From NCBI GenBank assembly GCA_038260095.1, contig JBBSOC010000003.1:8211-72210 (forward strand): a DNA stretch of 64,000 nt, written 5' to 3'. The DNA comes from QHCE01 sp038260095 (GTDB lineage Bacteria > Actinomycetota > Actinomycetes > Mycobacteriales > QHCE01). The notes under the pieces were generated by a model that saw nothing but the letters and a program-made list of their open reading frames with translations, was not told where the DNA came from and searched no databases. This document shows, in pieces, positions 35,112-44,252 of this stretch. A program made the translations under genes and the position numbers. Each line of letters begins with the position of its first letter. Positions within the stretch are counted from its first letter, which is position 1.

Positions 35112-35569
35112 GATCCGCTGGCCTCCAGCGCGTAGTTCGGGTTGTACATCACTCTACGACCTTCCCGCATCGCGATACGGCCGCGCACCCGCAGTTGCCT
35201 ACCCGCCATGATTCCGAGGATCACCGCTCGCCCCAACCACACCAGCGTGACGCTGCCGCTGCCGTCAAACAGCTCAGCCTCCACAGTGGGGCTGCTCAGC
35301 AAGCCCCAACCCGGTATGTGCTGCACCGAACGGAGTCGGCCGTAAAGTTCAATCAGCTGGCCACGCAGACAACTATCTACCCGGGTGGCACCCGACTCTG
35401 CGGCTGCCCGGCACAATTGCGCCGCTTCCAACTCATCATCGGAGGTCGTAATGCGGCGTAGTAGACTCAGAGGTCGCGCGGATTGGTGCTGTTCCACTGC
35501 GGTGTCCCCTGGCACATGCGTCTCGGCTGCAGCCGAGGATATTGTCGTCGTCGCCCATGCATCCAGCAT
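35108..35569 (-). CDS. OB-fold nucleic-acid-binding domain protein (Rv2694c-like)
   Basis: 153 residues from ATG 35569, chosen because AGGAGG precedes it by 5 nt; a frame to 35671 is open but less likely. The OB-fold core is in the second half: AELFDGSGSVTLVWLGR, GIMAGRQLRVRGRIA, VMYNPNYAL, resembling the RecG-type wedge domain. It is always found beside DUF3159 in this order, so the two probably act in one process, which is unknown. Confidence 0.85.
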   Translation of the reverse strand: MLDAWATTTISSAAAETHVPGDTAVEQHQSARPLSLLRRITTSDDELEAAQLCRAAAESGATRVDSCLRGQLIELYGRLRSVQHIPGWGLLSSPTVEAELFDGSGSVTLVWLGRAVILGIMAGRQLRVRGRIAMREGRRVMYNPNYALEASGS

Positions 35570-35706
35570 GAACTCCTCCTCCGCCTTGCCATACTCGACC
35601 AGGCACCACCTCGCAACGAACGACCAACCCGCGCGACCTCTATCCTCAATGGCAGAGGGCTGTTTAGTCATGGCTCCCAGCCTTAAACTGTCAGTACGCT
35701 CTTACT

Positions 35707-36639
35707 CTAATGGGTTAGGGCGAGCTCATCCTCATTGAGGAAAGGTAAGCCACGGATCTCGATGGTCTCGTCGGCCACTGGGCCATATCGCTCACGATAC
35801 GTGGCATCAGCGAGATACGACGAGCGTGCTGGAATTCGCTCGCGCGGCGGCCTAGATTCGCCAGCTAACCTCGTCTCGCGAGCTACCTGCGAGGCAACTC
35901 GCGCGATGGGCTGCTCGGGCGCCACCGGTTTGGTAGTGGCCGGCTCCGGCATGCGCATGGGTAGCGGGTCGCGTACTGGGCGTGGCTCGATACCTCGTAC
36001 CACAATAGTGTTACGCAGCACGTCGAGAAGAATTTTACTCGCTGCTGGATCGCTGGCTGCCGCTCCGGTAAACATCGCACGAATAAACCAACGCGGCCCA
36101 TCTATTCCGAGGAAGCGCACAAGTTGGCGACCATTTTGAGTCGGCAGGTTCGCTAGCAGCTCCAGGTCAAACTCCCCCTCGCATTCGCGTGGCGCGTAGT
36201 TTTCAGCTTCCAGCTTGATTCGTAAATCATGTCGGATGTCATCCCATGCCCCATCCTCGCGGGGTGCGGCGAACGGTATGACCTGCAGCGCACTGTTGCC
36301 CTGCACTAAAACGATTGCGCTGATGTGGTCATCTTCCACCTGCGGGTGGATATTTACACCGGGCAGTACTGGGACCCGAAGTGCGCCAAGGTCGACGCGG
36401 GTCAGGTTATCTATGGGGAGCGCGCCTGAGTCGAATGGACCGCTGGTCGAAACAGAAAGAGGCGCCAACTCATCATCTGAGATCAAGCTCCGCGACGCGG
36501 AGGCTGATGTCACATCATCTCTAGCAGGTGCATTGTTTGCTTCCAGGTAGTTTCCGGTGGGGTCATCAAGGCCATCAAAGCCGCGATCAGCTCGCTCGGC
36601 CTCAATACGGGCATGTCTACCCCCTCCTCGACGAAACAT
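35707..36639 (-). CDS. DUF3710 protein
   Basis: 310 residues; Rv2696c-type. A variable acidic N-terminus is followed by the conserved core: DNLTRVDLGALRVPVLPG, ISAIVLVQGNSALQVIPFAAP, WDDIRHDLRIKL and GPRWFIRAMFTGAAA. The C-terminal 90 residues are Arg/Pro-rich and low complexity. There is no membrane segment. Function unknown; conserved next to dut across Mycobacteriales. Confidence 0.87.
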   Translation of the reverse strand: MFRRGGGRHARIEAERADRGFDGLDDPTGNYLEANNAPARDDVTSASASRSLISDDELAPLSVSTSGPFDSGALPIDNLTRVDLGALRVPVLPGVNIHPQVEDDHISAIVLVQGNSALQVIPFAAPREDGAWDDIRHDLRIKLEAENYAPRECEGEFDLELLANLPTQNGRQLVRFLGIDGPRWFIRAMFTGAAASDPAASKILLDVLRNTIVVRGIEPRPVRDPLPMRMPEPATTKPVAPEQPIARVASQVARETRLAGESRPPRERIPARSSYLADATYRERYGPVADETIEIRGLPFLNEDELALTH

Positions 36640-36799
36640 CGTTTGCTCTTCTCCCTTCGGCTGACTGTTCAGTCAACCATGCCGGCACCCCCATTGTGGC
36701 TGCCGGGGCTCTGGTTGGCAAACACACCAGCGCTACTCCAACGGCTACTCATGAGCGGCACCGTGTCGTTCTTGCAGCTCATTACTGCCCACTCATGTA

Positions 36800-37246
36800 T
36801 CAGTGAACGCCGGTAGAACCATGTCCGCCGGTACCTCGGGTTGATTCGGGTAGCTGGTCCACCGGCATAAATTCCGCGTGCGCTACCGATTGGATCACTA
36901 GCTGCGCGATCCGGTCGCCACGCGCGATGTGCACAACAGTTCGCGGATCAAGGTTGATCAGGTTCACCAAAACCTCGCCCCGATAACCGGCATCGATTGT
37001 ACCTGGTGCGTTCACCATGGAGATACCGCAACGAGCCGCCAACCCTGAGCGAGGGTGAACAAAGGCGGCATAGCCCATCGGAACCGCTATCGCTATGCCA
37101 GTAGGCACTAGCGCGCGCTCTCCAGGGTGAAGTGTGAGATTCTTTACAGATATTAAATCAGCACCAGCGTCGTCGGCATGTGCATAGGTTGGCAATGGCA
37201 GTTCTGGATCTAGTTGCTTGATCAGCACCGAAATGTGTTGCGTCAT
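36800..37246 (-). CDS. dut: Deoxyuridine 5'-triphosphate nucleotidohydrolase
   Basis: 148 residues, trimeric dUTPase. All five motifs are recognisable: DDAGADLIS (1), PRSGLA (2), GTIDAGYRGEV (3), RGDRIAQLVI (4) and the C-terminal RGTGGHGSTG (5). It prevents uracil incorporation and supplies dUMP. It is divergent from the DUF3093 gene, with 65 bp between them. Confidence 0.97.
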   Translation of the reverse strand: MTQHISVLIKQLDPELPLPTYAHADDAGADLISVKNLTLHPGERALVPTGIAIAVPMGYAAFVHPRSGLAARCGISMVNAPGTIDAGYRGEVLVNLINLDPRTVVHIARGDRIAQLVIQSVAHAEFMPVDQLPESTRGTGGHGSTGVH

Positions 37247-37311
37247 GGCAGCACACTAGCCACTCGCCAGCTACCTATCGCTGCCTGTCTCGATAGCCAT
37301 ACGCTCATATC

Positions 37312-37824
37312 ATGACGTCACTAATTCCCAGCGCACGGCAACTACGCCCAAATCCCACAGGAGATTACGACCTCTTTGCTGAGCGCTGGCGCGCACCCTG
37401 GTGGTATTGGTTAGCAGGGCTGATTCTGGCGGCGGCCGTGGCAGCCGCCGTACACCTTGGCTATCCTGGCCTACGCGCCGTTGTTCCTTACGCGGTGACG
37501 GTGCCGTTTGTGATCGGATTGCTATGGTGGCTCAGCCGAGTTGAAATTCGGATCACTGTTAAGGCTTTATACGTCGATGACGCGTGGCTGGCGCGGGAGT
37601 TCATCGCTGACGCGATGCCGCTGTCACGCGAGGCATACCGAGCTGCACTCGGTCCAGGCTTTGACCCGCTCGCGTTTGTAGTGCGACGACCTTGGATCAC
37701 GAAAGCAGTGCTCATAACGCTGCGTGATCCAGACGACCCCACGCCGTACTGGATCATCAGTAGCCGACGTCCCGCCGCCCTTGCCGCCGCGCTGAGCAGC
37801 AAGGGCGGAGCTTCCATAAAGTAG
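37312..37824 (+). CDS. DUF3093 membrane protein
   Basis: 170 residues; Rv2698-type. Two adjacent membrane helices (WWYWLAGLILAAAVAAAVHL and VVPYAVTVPFVIGLLWWLSR), then a soluble domain with RVEIRITVKALYVDDAWLAREFI and DPTPYWIISSRRPAALAAAL. Function unknown. Divergent from dut and convergent with DUF4193, as in Mycobacterium. Confidence 0.87.
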   Translation: MTSLIPSARQLRPNPTGDYDLFAERWRAPWWYWLAGLILAAAVAAAVHLGYPGLRAVVPYAVTVPFVIGLLWWLSRVEIRITVKALYVDDAWLAREFIADAMPLSREAYRAALGPGFDPLAFVVRRPWITKAVLITLRDPDDPTPYWIISSRRPAALAAALSSKGGASIK

Positions 37825-37857
37825 TGCTCTCTATTGAACGTGGAGCCGCCGCTCCCG

Positions 37858-38157
37858 TCAGGCGCATTCGGTGCATATCCACTGGCCCCCACGTTCCCCG
37901 GCTAGTTGACTGCGATGGTGCACCAGAAAACAGCTGGAACAACGGAACTCGTCGTTTTGCATCGGTAGTACTTTAATAGTGAGCTCTTCGCCTGACAGAT
38001 CTGCTCCAGGAAGCTCGAAACCTTCGGCTACTTCAGCCTCATCGACATCTACGCTGCCAGACTGTGCTTCAGTACGCCGAGCTTTGAGTTCCTCGAGACT
38101 GTCCTCTCCCAGGTCAGAGTCGTCGGTGCGACGCGGTGCGTCGTAATCGGTGGCCAT
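37858..38157 (-). CDS. DUF4193 protein
   Basis: 99 residues; Rv2699c-type. An acidic N-terminal half (DLGEDSLEELKARRTEA, then DVDEAEVAEGFELPG) precedes a C-terminal zinc-ribbon-like part with paired cysteines FRCSSCFLVHHRSQ and WICTECA. An AGGAGA SD lies upstream. Likely a small zinc protein with an RNA-polymerase or ribosome-type partner; the partner is not known. Confidence 0.88.
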   Translation of the reverse strand: MATDYDAPRRTDDSDLGEDSLEELKARRTEAQSGSVDVDEAEVAEGFELPGADLSGEELTIKVLPMQNDEFRCSSCFLVHHRSQLAGERGGQWICTECA

Positions 38158-38352
38158 GCTGGTTTATCTCCTACGCAAGATTTTTTTGACCACATAGTTC
38201 GTGATATTAGTGTGGGCGCGAAACCTTACCGCTTCGCAGTAAGTCATACACATTCGGCACCGTAAGTGTTCCCGTTGTGACGCAATCGAACCTATTTCCA
38301 TAACCGCTAAGCTGCTAAACATGTAACGCAGATGGCGCTAGAGGAGTAACGG

Positions 38353-38868
38353 ATGACGTTAAGCAGAGCTCGCGCTCTAGGAGTGCTGGGCATCATGGCT
38401 CTGGTGGCGGTCATCGCCGTAGCGTGGACCATAACGCGGGATCACCATGGCAGCTCGGCTGCGGGAAAGCAAGCCTGCACAGCGACGGCGGTGGTCACTA
38501 AGATTCCACAGCCCAATGAGGTACAGCTGCGGATCCTGAACGCCACGAACAAGCCGGGCCTTGCCACGGCCATCGCCAATCAGTTCAAAGCGCGCGGATT
38601 CAACGTGTTAGAGGTTGGCAACTCTTCCGACGCCCCTACTGGCACGGCCGAAGTGCAATTCGGTCCCAAAGCTGTTGGAGCAGCCCATCTAGTTCGGGCG
38701 CAGGTACCACAAGCTCAACCGATTGCCGACAATCGGAAAGACGACGTGGTGGTGCTGGTACTCGGGCCAGAGCTCGTTGAGCTTACGCCAAAGGCGAGTG
38801 TGGGTAGCACAATTAAGGCTCTGGGCGAGCCAGTGCGGCCTAAGCCAACGTGCGAGAAGAACACCTGA
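38353..38868 (+). CDS. cei: LytR C-terminal domain protein, envelope integrity protein Cei
   Basis: 171 residues. One N-terminal membrane anchor (ALGVLGIMALVAVIAVAWTI) and an extracytoplasmic LytR_C domain: VQLRILNATNKPGLATAIAN, FKARGFNVLEVGNS, VVVLVLGPEL. Orthologous in position and size to Rv2700, needed for envelope integrity in Mycobacterium. Convergent with suhB, separated by 2 bp. Confidence 0.88.
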   Translation: MTLSRARALGVLGIMALVAVIAVAWTITRDHHGSSAAGKQACTATAVVTKIPQPNEVQLRILNATNKPGLATAIANQFKARGFNVLEVGNSSDAPTGTAEVQFGPKAVGAAHLVRAQVPQAQPIADNRKDDVVVLVLGPELVELTPKASVGSTIKALGEPVRPKPTCEKNT

Positions 38869-38870
38869 TA

Positions 38871-39665
38871 CTACGCCAGCGGGTCATGGTCGGCACCTAG
38901 CTGTGCCAGAACATCGTGTAGCTGGGCGTGAATACCCTCCCCCGCCGCCAGCGTCATTGTGGAATTCTGTACGGCTCCGCGCAGCCCCGTGACCCGCCCT
39001 CCGGCTTCATTGACGATGAGACTTCCGGCAGCAAAGTCCCACGACTGGCACCCTTGTTCGTAGTAGCCATCCAAGCGGCCTTCGGCCACGTAACATAAAT
39101 CCAGAGAGCAAACGCCGGTGCGCCGGATGTCGCGCACCTGGGGTAGTAGCGCCGCAACCGTTTGCCCTTGGTGGAGGCGGCGTTTGGCGTCGTAGCTAAA
39201 TCCAGTAGCGATCAGAGATTGGGCCAGCTCCGTTTGATGCGAACACGCCAGTCGATTCCCATCACGCCACGCACCTTTACCTGCGACTGCGTGCCACTGT
39301 TCTCCTGTAGCCGGGTTACGCACGACACCTACCGCGGGCTCACCGTCTATTTCGACCGCAATGGAAACCGCGTAGTGGGGGTGGCCGTACAGGTAATTTA
39401 CGGTGCCATCGATAGGGTCGATTACCCAGCGCACGCCACTGCGCGACGGCCGTTGGCCACCCTCCTCACCGAGCACCCCGTCGTCGGGGCGTGCCGCGAC
39501 GATCCCAGCAATAATCAGCTGCTCAACCGCCCGATCCGCCGCTGTTACTACATCAGTGGGGGTGGTTTTAGTGTCAACACCATGTCGCGCATGCTGTCGA
39601 GCCGTCAGCGCGAGGGCTCCTGCCTCGCGGGCAAGCTGACTGGCCAGGGATAACAATTCACACAT
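38871..39665 (-). CDS. suhB: Inositol-1-monophosphatase
   Basis: 264 residues. Metal-binding motifs: GEEGGQRPS, WVIDPIDGTVNYLYG, SWDFAAGSLIVNEAGG. Position between cei and sigA matches M. tuberculosis suhB (Rv2701c), which dephosphorylates inositol-1-P for phosphatidylinositol and mycothiol. The ppgK gene found beside suhB in Mycobacterium is absent here. Confidence 0.92.
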   Translation of the reverse strand: MCELLSLASQLAREAGALALTARQHARHGVDTKTTPTDVVTAADRAVEQLIIAGIVAARPDDGVLGEEGGQRPSRSGVRWVIDPIDGTVNYLYGHPHYAVSIAVEIDGEPAVGVVRNPATGEQWHAVAGKGAWRDGNRLACSHQTELAQSLIATGFSYDAKRRLHQGQTVAALLPQVRDIRRTGVCSLDLCYVAEGRLDGYYEQGCQSWDFAAGSLIVNEAGGRVTGLRGAVQNSTMTLAAGEGIHAQLHDVLAQLGADHDPLA

Positions 39666-39838
39666 TTTTTCCGTCTCAACAGTTGACTTTTGGCTGATTA
39701 GTAGGTTGGTGCGCCGTACCGCAGAAAATCACAGCGGTACAATTGGGGCGACATCACTACGCCATTGCAAGGCATTGCGAGTTTTGCCTGCTTGTCGGTC
39801 GTATTAATCGCCGCAATACCTATTGGAGAAGGTCGTTC

Positions 39839-41335
39839 GTGACAGCCGCTGACCACACCCATACTGGGTCTGACGCCATTCGTTACATCGTCGACTCATT
39901 GGCTAGCCACGCTCAGCCTACCGGCACTCTTTCGGCCACCAAGGTAGCGACCGTGCTTGGCGAAGCAAATATGACGCCTGCTCAGGGCAAGAAAGTGCTC
40001 AAGCAGCTTGCGGCTTCAGGCGTCACACTTTCGGTTGACGATTCTGGTGCCGCCAAACCACGCAAACGGGTGCTTGCATCCAACGCCACTGTCACACCAG
40101 CATCGCAAGCCACCACAGTGAGTGCAATCCCAGCAACGAAAACCACCCCATCAAAAAGGGCAGGCAAGAAAACCAGCGATAAAGCGGCCGTGGGCAAGAG
40201 TAAGGAAAAGGGTAAAGCCGGTATTGAAGCTGGCGTGAACATCGGCGACCCTACAGATTCTGGACCCTCTGACGCCGAAATCGCCGCAGGCGCTGTGCCT
40301 GCGGAAGGTCTGGCGGTGGACGAGGAAATCGAACTTGCCGACAGCGAGGACTTTGACTGGGACGACGAAGATTCCGAGGCACTACGCCAGGCCCGCAAAG
40401 ACGCCGAGCTCACCGCGTCCGCCGATTCGGTACGCGCGTATCTCAAGCAGATTGGCAAGGTACCGCTACTCAACGCCGAAGAGGAGGTTGAGCTGGCCAA
40501 ACGGATCGAGGCTGGGCTGTATGCCGCAGAACAGCTTAGGCTCGCCGAGGACGACGGCGTCGAGCTGGAAGTGCAGTTGTGGCGCGACCTCAACTGGGTA
40601 ATGCGCGACGGTGAGCGAGCCAAGAACCACCTGCTTGAGGCCAACCTCCGTCTGGTGGTAAGCCTCGCAAAGCGCTACACCGGGCGCGGCATGGCGTTCC
40701 TGGACCTGATCCAGGAGGGCAACCTCGGTCTGATCCGCGCCGTCGAGAAATTCGACTACACCAAGGGCTACAAGTTCTCCACCTACGCCACGTGGTGGAT
40801 TCGCCAGGCCATTACACGTGCCATGGCCGATCAGGCCCGTACCATCCGCATCCCGGTGCATATGGTGGAGGTCATCAACAAGCTGGGGCGCATCCAGCGC
40901 GAACTGCTGCAGGATCTGGGCCGCGAGCCTACCCCCGAAGAGCTGGCCAAGGAGATGGACATCTCCCCAGAGAAGGTGCTGGAGATTCAGCAGTATGCCC
41001 GCGAGCCGATCTCTCTCGACCAGACGATTGGTGATGAGGGCGACTCTCAACTGGGTGACTTCATCGAGGACTCTGAGGCCGTGGTGGCTGTGGATGCGGT
41101 GTCGTTCACGCTGCTGCAAGACCAGCTGCAGTCGGTGCTACAGACGCTGTCTGAGCGCGAGGCCGGAGTAGTGCGGCTACGGTTTGGGCTCGCCGACGGG
41201 CAACCCCGCACGTTGGACGAGATCGGCCAAGTCTATGGGGTCACCCGGGAGCGGATTCGGCAGATCGAATCTAAAACCATGAGCAAGCTTCGTCACCCAT
41301 CGCGGTCACAGGTGCTGCGCGACTACTTGGATTAG
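39839..41335 (+). CDS. sigA: Principal RNA polymerase sigma factor
   Basis: 498 residues from GTG 39839 (GGAGAAGG 8 nt upstream). An Ala/Lys-rich, then acidic, N-terminus (region 1.1-like) is followed by region 1.2 (SVRAYLKQIGKVPLLNAEEE), region 2 (LRLVVSLAKRYTGRGMAFLD; KGYKFSTYATWWIRQAITRA), region 3 and region 4.2 (TLDEIGQVYGVTRERIRQIE). Housekeeping sigma factor; works with RbpA encoded at 24.2 kb. A longer frame from 39743 has no SD. Confidence 0.97.
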   Translation: MTAADHTHTGSDAIRYIVDSLASHAQPTGTLSATKVATVLGEANMTPAQGKKVLKQLAASGVTLSVDDSGAAKPRKRVLASNATVTPASQATTVSAIPATKTTPSKRAGKKTSDKAAVGKSKEKGKAGIEAGVNIGDPTDSGPSDAEIAAGAVPAEGLAVDEEIELADSEDFDWDDEDSEALRQARKDAELTASADSVRAYLKQIGKVPLLNAEEEVELAKRIEAGLYAAEQLRLAEDDGVELEVQLWRDLNWVMRDGERAKNHLLEANLRLVVSLAKRYTGRGMAFLDLIQEGNLGLIRAVEKFDYTKGYKFSTYATWWIRQAITRAMADQARTIRIPVHMVEVINKLGRIQRELLQDLGREPTPEELAKEMDISPEKVLEIQQYAREPISLDQTIGDEGDSQLGDFIEDSEAVVAVDAVSFTLLQDQLQSVLQTLSEREAGVVRLRFGLADGQPRTLDEIGQVYGVTRERIRQIESKTMSKLRHPSRSQVLRDYLD

Positions 41336-41392
41336 GCAGCGGGATTCGACAACAATGCCCTAGAAATCGTTGCTGGTACGTAGGCTGGGCAG

Positions 41393-42193
41393 ATGTCTGC
41401 GTCCAGCCACAGTGAGCCATATATGCCCGTCCCCAATTTCCGTCTCCGGCAAGCAGCACGCGAGACCGCAGCGGCGCTCGCGGATCCAACGACTCCGGTG
41501 CGAGCTCTGGCTGCCGTGCCCACCGTTGCCGCACGGCTGGGAATCGACTCGACGCGTATACATCCCAAGGCTCAAAGGTACGCGGTGGGCGCAGCAGTCA
41601 CGGGTATGTTCATGAGTGAGCTGCTAGAAGGAGACGGTAGAGATTCCCGGTTCCGCAGCTTGCCTCGCAGCTGGTACTCCCGGCTCCATCCGAGGCGGGA
41701 TCCCTACACGCTGTTCATCTACGACATGTGGGCGGCATCTAAGAACGCGAAACACCGGCTCGTGGGACGTGGTTCGCGCCGCCGGGAGCGGGTGCGATGG
41801 CTGGCGAGCGAGTATGATCGTCTCACCCTGGAAAGTTCAGCACCCCTACATACAAACGAGCCAGTTCTCACCGAGGAGATATTCAAAAGTTCTGAGGGGC
41901 CGTACGAAATGGCGAACTTCGTACTGTACGTCGCCTATGTGTGCTCACAGCACCCCGATCTGAAGGATGCCTCAGCACAGGCATGGCGTGATATTGCGTT
42001 CGATAACGCCAATCGTGTCGTGATAGGAAGAGCAGCGTCGAACGTAGCAGCCTTCGCCAGCAGGCCCCTGTACAAAGTGGATTGCGCCCGCATGAGGTTG
42101 CGGCGCCGTGGCGAAACCTACGTGCTCGACACCGACGGGCAGTTCTCCCACCAACCTTTAGGCGACGATCCCCCCCCTTCTCTCCTACCCTGA
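41393..42193 (+). CDS. Hypothetical protein interrupted at a poly-C tract
   Basis: 266 residues as read; not recognised. Helical, basic, cytoplasmic; notable stretches ARLGIDSTRIHPKAQRYAVG, GPYEMANFVLYVAYVCSQH. The reading frame ends soon after an 8-C run at 42170-42177. With one more C it would continue (FSPTLKCLVHLAKKEPEDS onward) to a stop at 42408, giving about 338 residues. So either the gene is a homopolymer-controlled on/off locus, a pseudogene, or carries a sequencing error. Flanked by sigA and a Phd-VapC pair. Confidence 0.6.
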   Translation: MSASSHSEPYMPVPNFRLRQAARETAAALADPTTPVRALAAVPTVAARLGIDSTRIHPKAQRYAVGAAVTGMFMSELLEGDGRDSRFRSLPRSWYSRLHPRRDPYTLFIYDMWAASKNAKHRLVGRGSRRRERVRWLASEYDRLTLESSAPLHTNEPVLTEEIFKSSEGPYEMANFVLYVAYVCSQHPDLKDASAQAWRDIAFDNANRVVIGRAASNVAAFASRPLYKVDCARMRLRRRGETYVLDTDGQFSHQPLGDDPPPSLLP

Positions 42194-42408
42194 AGTGTCT
42201 TGTGCACTTGGCGAAAAAGGAGCCGGAAGATTCCCACACCGCGTTGCAGAACTTTGTCTACGCGAGCATCAACGCCGCGCATCAACAGGGGCTCTTCGAC
42301 GGACAGACGGCGCAGAAAGTCTGGGACCAACGTGTGCGGGACGGTTGGCAGGCCGGGAAGCACGCCTGGCGAAGGCCTAAGGAGGGAACTCGCCCGACCG
42401 GCCTGTAG
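42178..42408 (+). pseudogene. 3' part of the poly-C-interrupted gene, other frame
   Basis: About 75 codons that continue the upstream protein if the C-tract were nine long: VHLAKKEPEDSHTALQNFVY, then QQGLFDGQTAQKVWDQRVRD and a basic end. There is no start codon with an SD. The amino-acid texture (helical, Q/K/D rich, W present) is clearly coding. Confidence 0.45.
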
Positions 42409-42494
42409 CAGTAGGGCTGCCAAAACCAGTCACTAGCCCCCTCGCTCACGTCGCCACTCTCGACGTAAAGTCATTAGAGCACTAAGCTAGTGAC

Positions 42495-42803
42495 ATGACC
42501 TCAGTGACAGTGACTGTATCGGATCTCATCCACCACACAAAGCGAGTCTTCGAGCAACTGAAAACCGAAGACCGGCTTGTGATCATGCGCAACGGCGAAG
42601 TGGCGGGCATACTTACCGCGCCTGACCCCGATGACGTGCTGCTGGACAAGATGGCAGCAGCAGGCGAGGTTCCGGTTGATTGGCGGGAGCGGCAGGCGCG
42701 CCTGCGAGAGCTACTTTCGGCGGGCCCTCTACTCCCAGCCGAGCCGGGGAAGCCTTCGCTGTCAGAGACCTTGACCGCGATGCGGGACGAGGAAACCCGG
42801 TGA
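42495..42803 (+). CDS. Phd/YefM-family antitoxin
   Basis: 102 residues. The N-terminal Phd fold is seen in VTVSDLIHHTKRVFEQLKTE and RLVIMRNGEVAGILTAPD (the classic strand-turn with a basic NG). An extended tail wraps the toxin (DWRERQARLRELLSAGPLLP). It is coupled to the next PIN gene by a GTGA overlap. Confidence 0.87.
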   Translation: MTSVTVTVSDLIHHTKRVFEQLKTEDRLVIMRNGEVAGILTAPDPDDVLLDKMAAAGEVPVDWRERQARLRELLSAGPLLPAEPGKPSLSETLTAMRDEETR

Positions 42804-43198
42804 TATATCTCGACTCGTGTGCCCTGGTCAAACTCCTTCGATCCGAGGACTACAGTGCGGATATCGCAACGCATGTCAGCTCGGCAACCACTGCGCTGAT
42901 CTCTAGTGAACTAGCACGAACCGAAGTACACCGAGCCCTATGGCGAAATCAAGAACCACAATCCGTGCACGAAACAGCAGATACGCTGTTGACGCACATA
43001 GCAACACTTCCGCTAGCAGCGATCATCGACGATGCCAGTAGGCTCCCTCAGCAGCATCTGAGAAGCCTCGACGCACTGCACCTAGCCACGGCGCTGCGCC
43101 TAGGCGATGCCGTGCATCAGTTCATCACGTACGATCAGCGACTGGCGCAGGCAGCCCACGAGTCAAACCTTAAGGTGCTTTCCCCTGGCGCGGATTAG
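42800..43198 (+). CDS. vapC: VapC-type PIN-domain toxin
   Basis: 132 residues; complete PIN domain: MIYLDSCALVKLLRSED (D5), SSELARTEVHRAL (Glu), LRSLDALHLATAL (Asp), FITYDQRLAQAA (Asp). Strikingly similar to the orphan PIN gene at 25.2 kb, implying an ancestral duplication of the whole module. GTG start overlaps the antitoxin stop. Confidence 0.88.
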   Translation: MIYLDSCALVKLLRSEDYSADIATHVSSATTALISSELARTEVHRALWRNQEPQSVHETADTLLTHIATLPLAAIIDDASRLPQQHLRSLDALHLATALRLGDAVHQFITYDQRLAQAAHESNLKVLSPGAD

Positions 43199-43214
43199 CG
43201 GTTACTATACCGAC

Positions 43215-43650
43215 GTGCGCATAAGCCTCAAGCCATCCGAAGGCGCCTTCCACGGCTTCTTCATGTCAGGCCGCAAACAACCTGGTTAAAGGAGCTGCTG
43301 TCCTTAACGAGTTCGCCAACGACTCCCCCGATTATGCCCGCATATCGCGGCGTCTGGTGGATATCGAGCACGAGACCGACGATGTCACCCGCGCCATATT
43401 GAGCAAGCCCGCCGATCGGTGGCCTGGTCGGCGCCGCGCTCGCCGCGGCCGCAAGCGTGCACTGGGCAAGCATCACCGAGAAGGTGATCGTCCCGATGAT
43501 CGCGTCGCCACTGATCGGTTTCGTGCTGGCGTACTTGCTGATGATCGCAATCCTGTGGATTTTCCGGCACCGCAATCCCGAGAAGCTCTCGAAGGGGTTC
43601 CGCTGGGCGCAGATCGGGCCGCTGCCAGTTATCTCCTGCTGCGACCACTG
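43215..43650 (+). pseudogene. Remnants of a Pit phosphate-transport module (DUF47/PhoU-like plus PitA)
   Basis: Three pieces in three frames. GTG 43215 opens VRISLKPSEGAFHGFFMSG, the N-terminus of a DUF47 Pit accessory protein, but hits TAA at 43287. One base over, AANNLVKGAAVLNEFA and RRLVDIEHETDDVTRAI continue DUF47 to about 43410. Then, in the third frame, IGGLVGAALAAAASVHWAS and VIVPMIASPLIGFVLAYLLM are from the C-terminal half of a PitA phosphate permease. A frameshift and a large internal deletion (DUF47 C-terminus plus PitA N-terminus) have destroyed the module. Confidence 0.75.
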
Positions 43651-43659
43651 CTGCTGTGA

Positions 43660-44007
43660 TCACTCTCGCAGTCGATAAGGCCGGCACACAAGCTTTAGGA
43701 GAATCAGACAAAACATCTCATACTTATAGCTCGCCAGATATCAGACATGGCGCTATTTTTGGTGCAAAACCTGTGAAGTAGCGCAGTATTTTGTCAGCTC
43801 AATGGGCAAAGGGGCGGCGCGGATGGCAGAGTAGGTATCAGCACCTCACAGAATTGCCAGCAAAAGAATTTCGAGGGAGTGTTACACCCACCACGCCAGG
43901 GAACGATGTCGTAGTAACAACAGTTGCACAGTATGGGAAGCTAAGCTAGTGCTCATGAGCCTCAGCAAAATGCAGCAACCCACACGTAAGCGACAGGAGG
44001 AGTGCCG
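43660..44007. other. Intergenic region, no gene seen
   Basis: About 350 bp of comparatively A/T-rich sequence after the phosphate-transporter remnant. No believable reading frame, tRNA or long palindrome was found. It presumably contains the promoter of the following small zinc-binding protein gene, but I see no clear -35/-10 pair. Confidence 0.5.
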
Positions 44008-44220
44008 ATGACCCCGACCCTCACCCCACCCGCCGACAGCATGTTGCTTTCCTCAGGCGACCGCTGTGACAGGTGCGGCGCTGCTGCAAAAGTGCGTGCT
44101 GTGCTTCCAGGCGGAGGGGATTTGGTGTTTTGTGGCCACCACGCCCATGAATACGCCGACAAATTAGAAAAGGTAGCCATTTCCATCAAGTGGTCAGACG
44201 ACACGCAAACTTCCACCTAG
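44008..44220 (+). CDS. Small zinc-ribbon-like protein (DUF7455 type)
   Basis: 70 residues from ATG 44008, preceded by AGGAGG with 7-nt spacing. CDRCGAAAKVRAVLPGG and LVFCGHHAHEYADKLEK give a CxxC...CxxH metal site. This small protein is widespread in Actinobacteria, usually near sigma-factor genes, as here about 2.7 kb past sigA. Function unknown. Followed by a strong terminator hairpin. Confidence 0.85.
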   Translation: MTPTLTPPADSMLLSSGDRCDRCGAAAKVRAVLPGGGDLVFCGHHAHEYADKLEKVAISIKWSDDTQTST

Positions 44221-44252
44221 ACCTATCGACAGCCTTCCAGCTGCTCGAGTAC

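Noticed and set aside
39666..39838. TTGACT at 39683 as a sigA promoter -35 box
   Set aside because: No acceptable -10 at 16-18 bp downstream, so I do not call a promoter.
39982..40644. 220-codon minus-strand frame in sigA
   Set aside because: Antisense of the Ala/Lys/Glu-rich sigma N-terminus, producing a Ser/Leu/Ala run without motifs.
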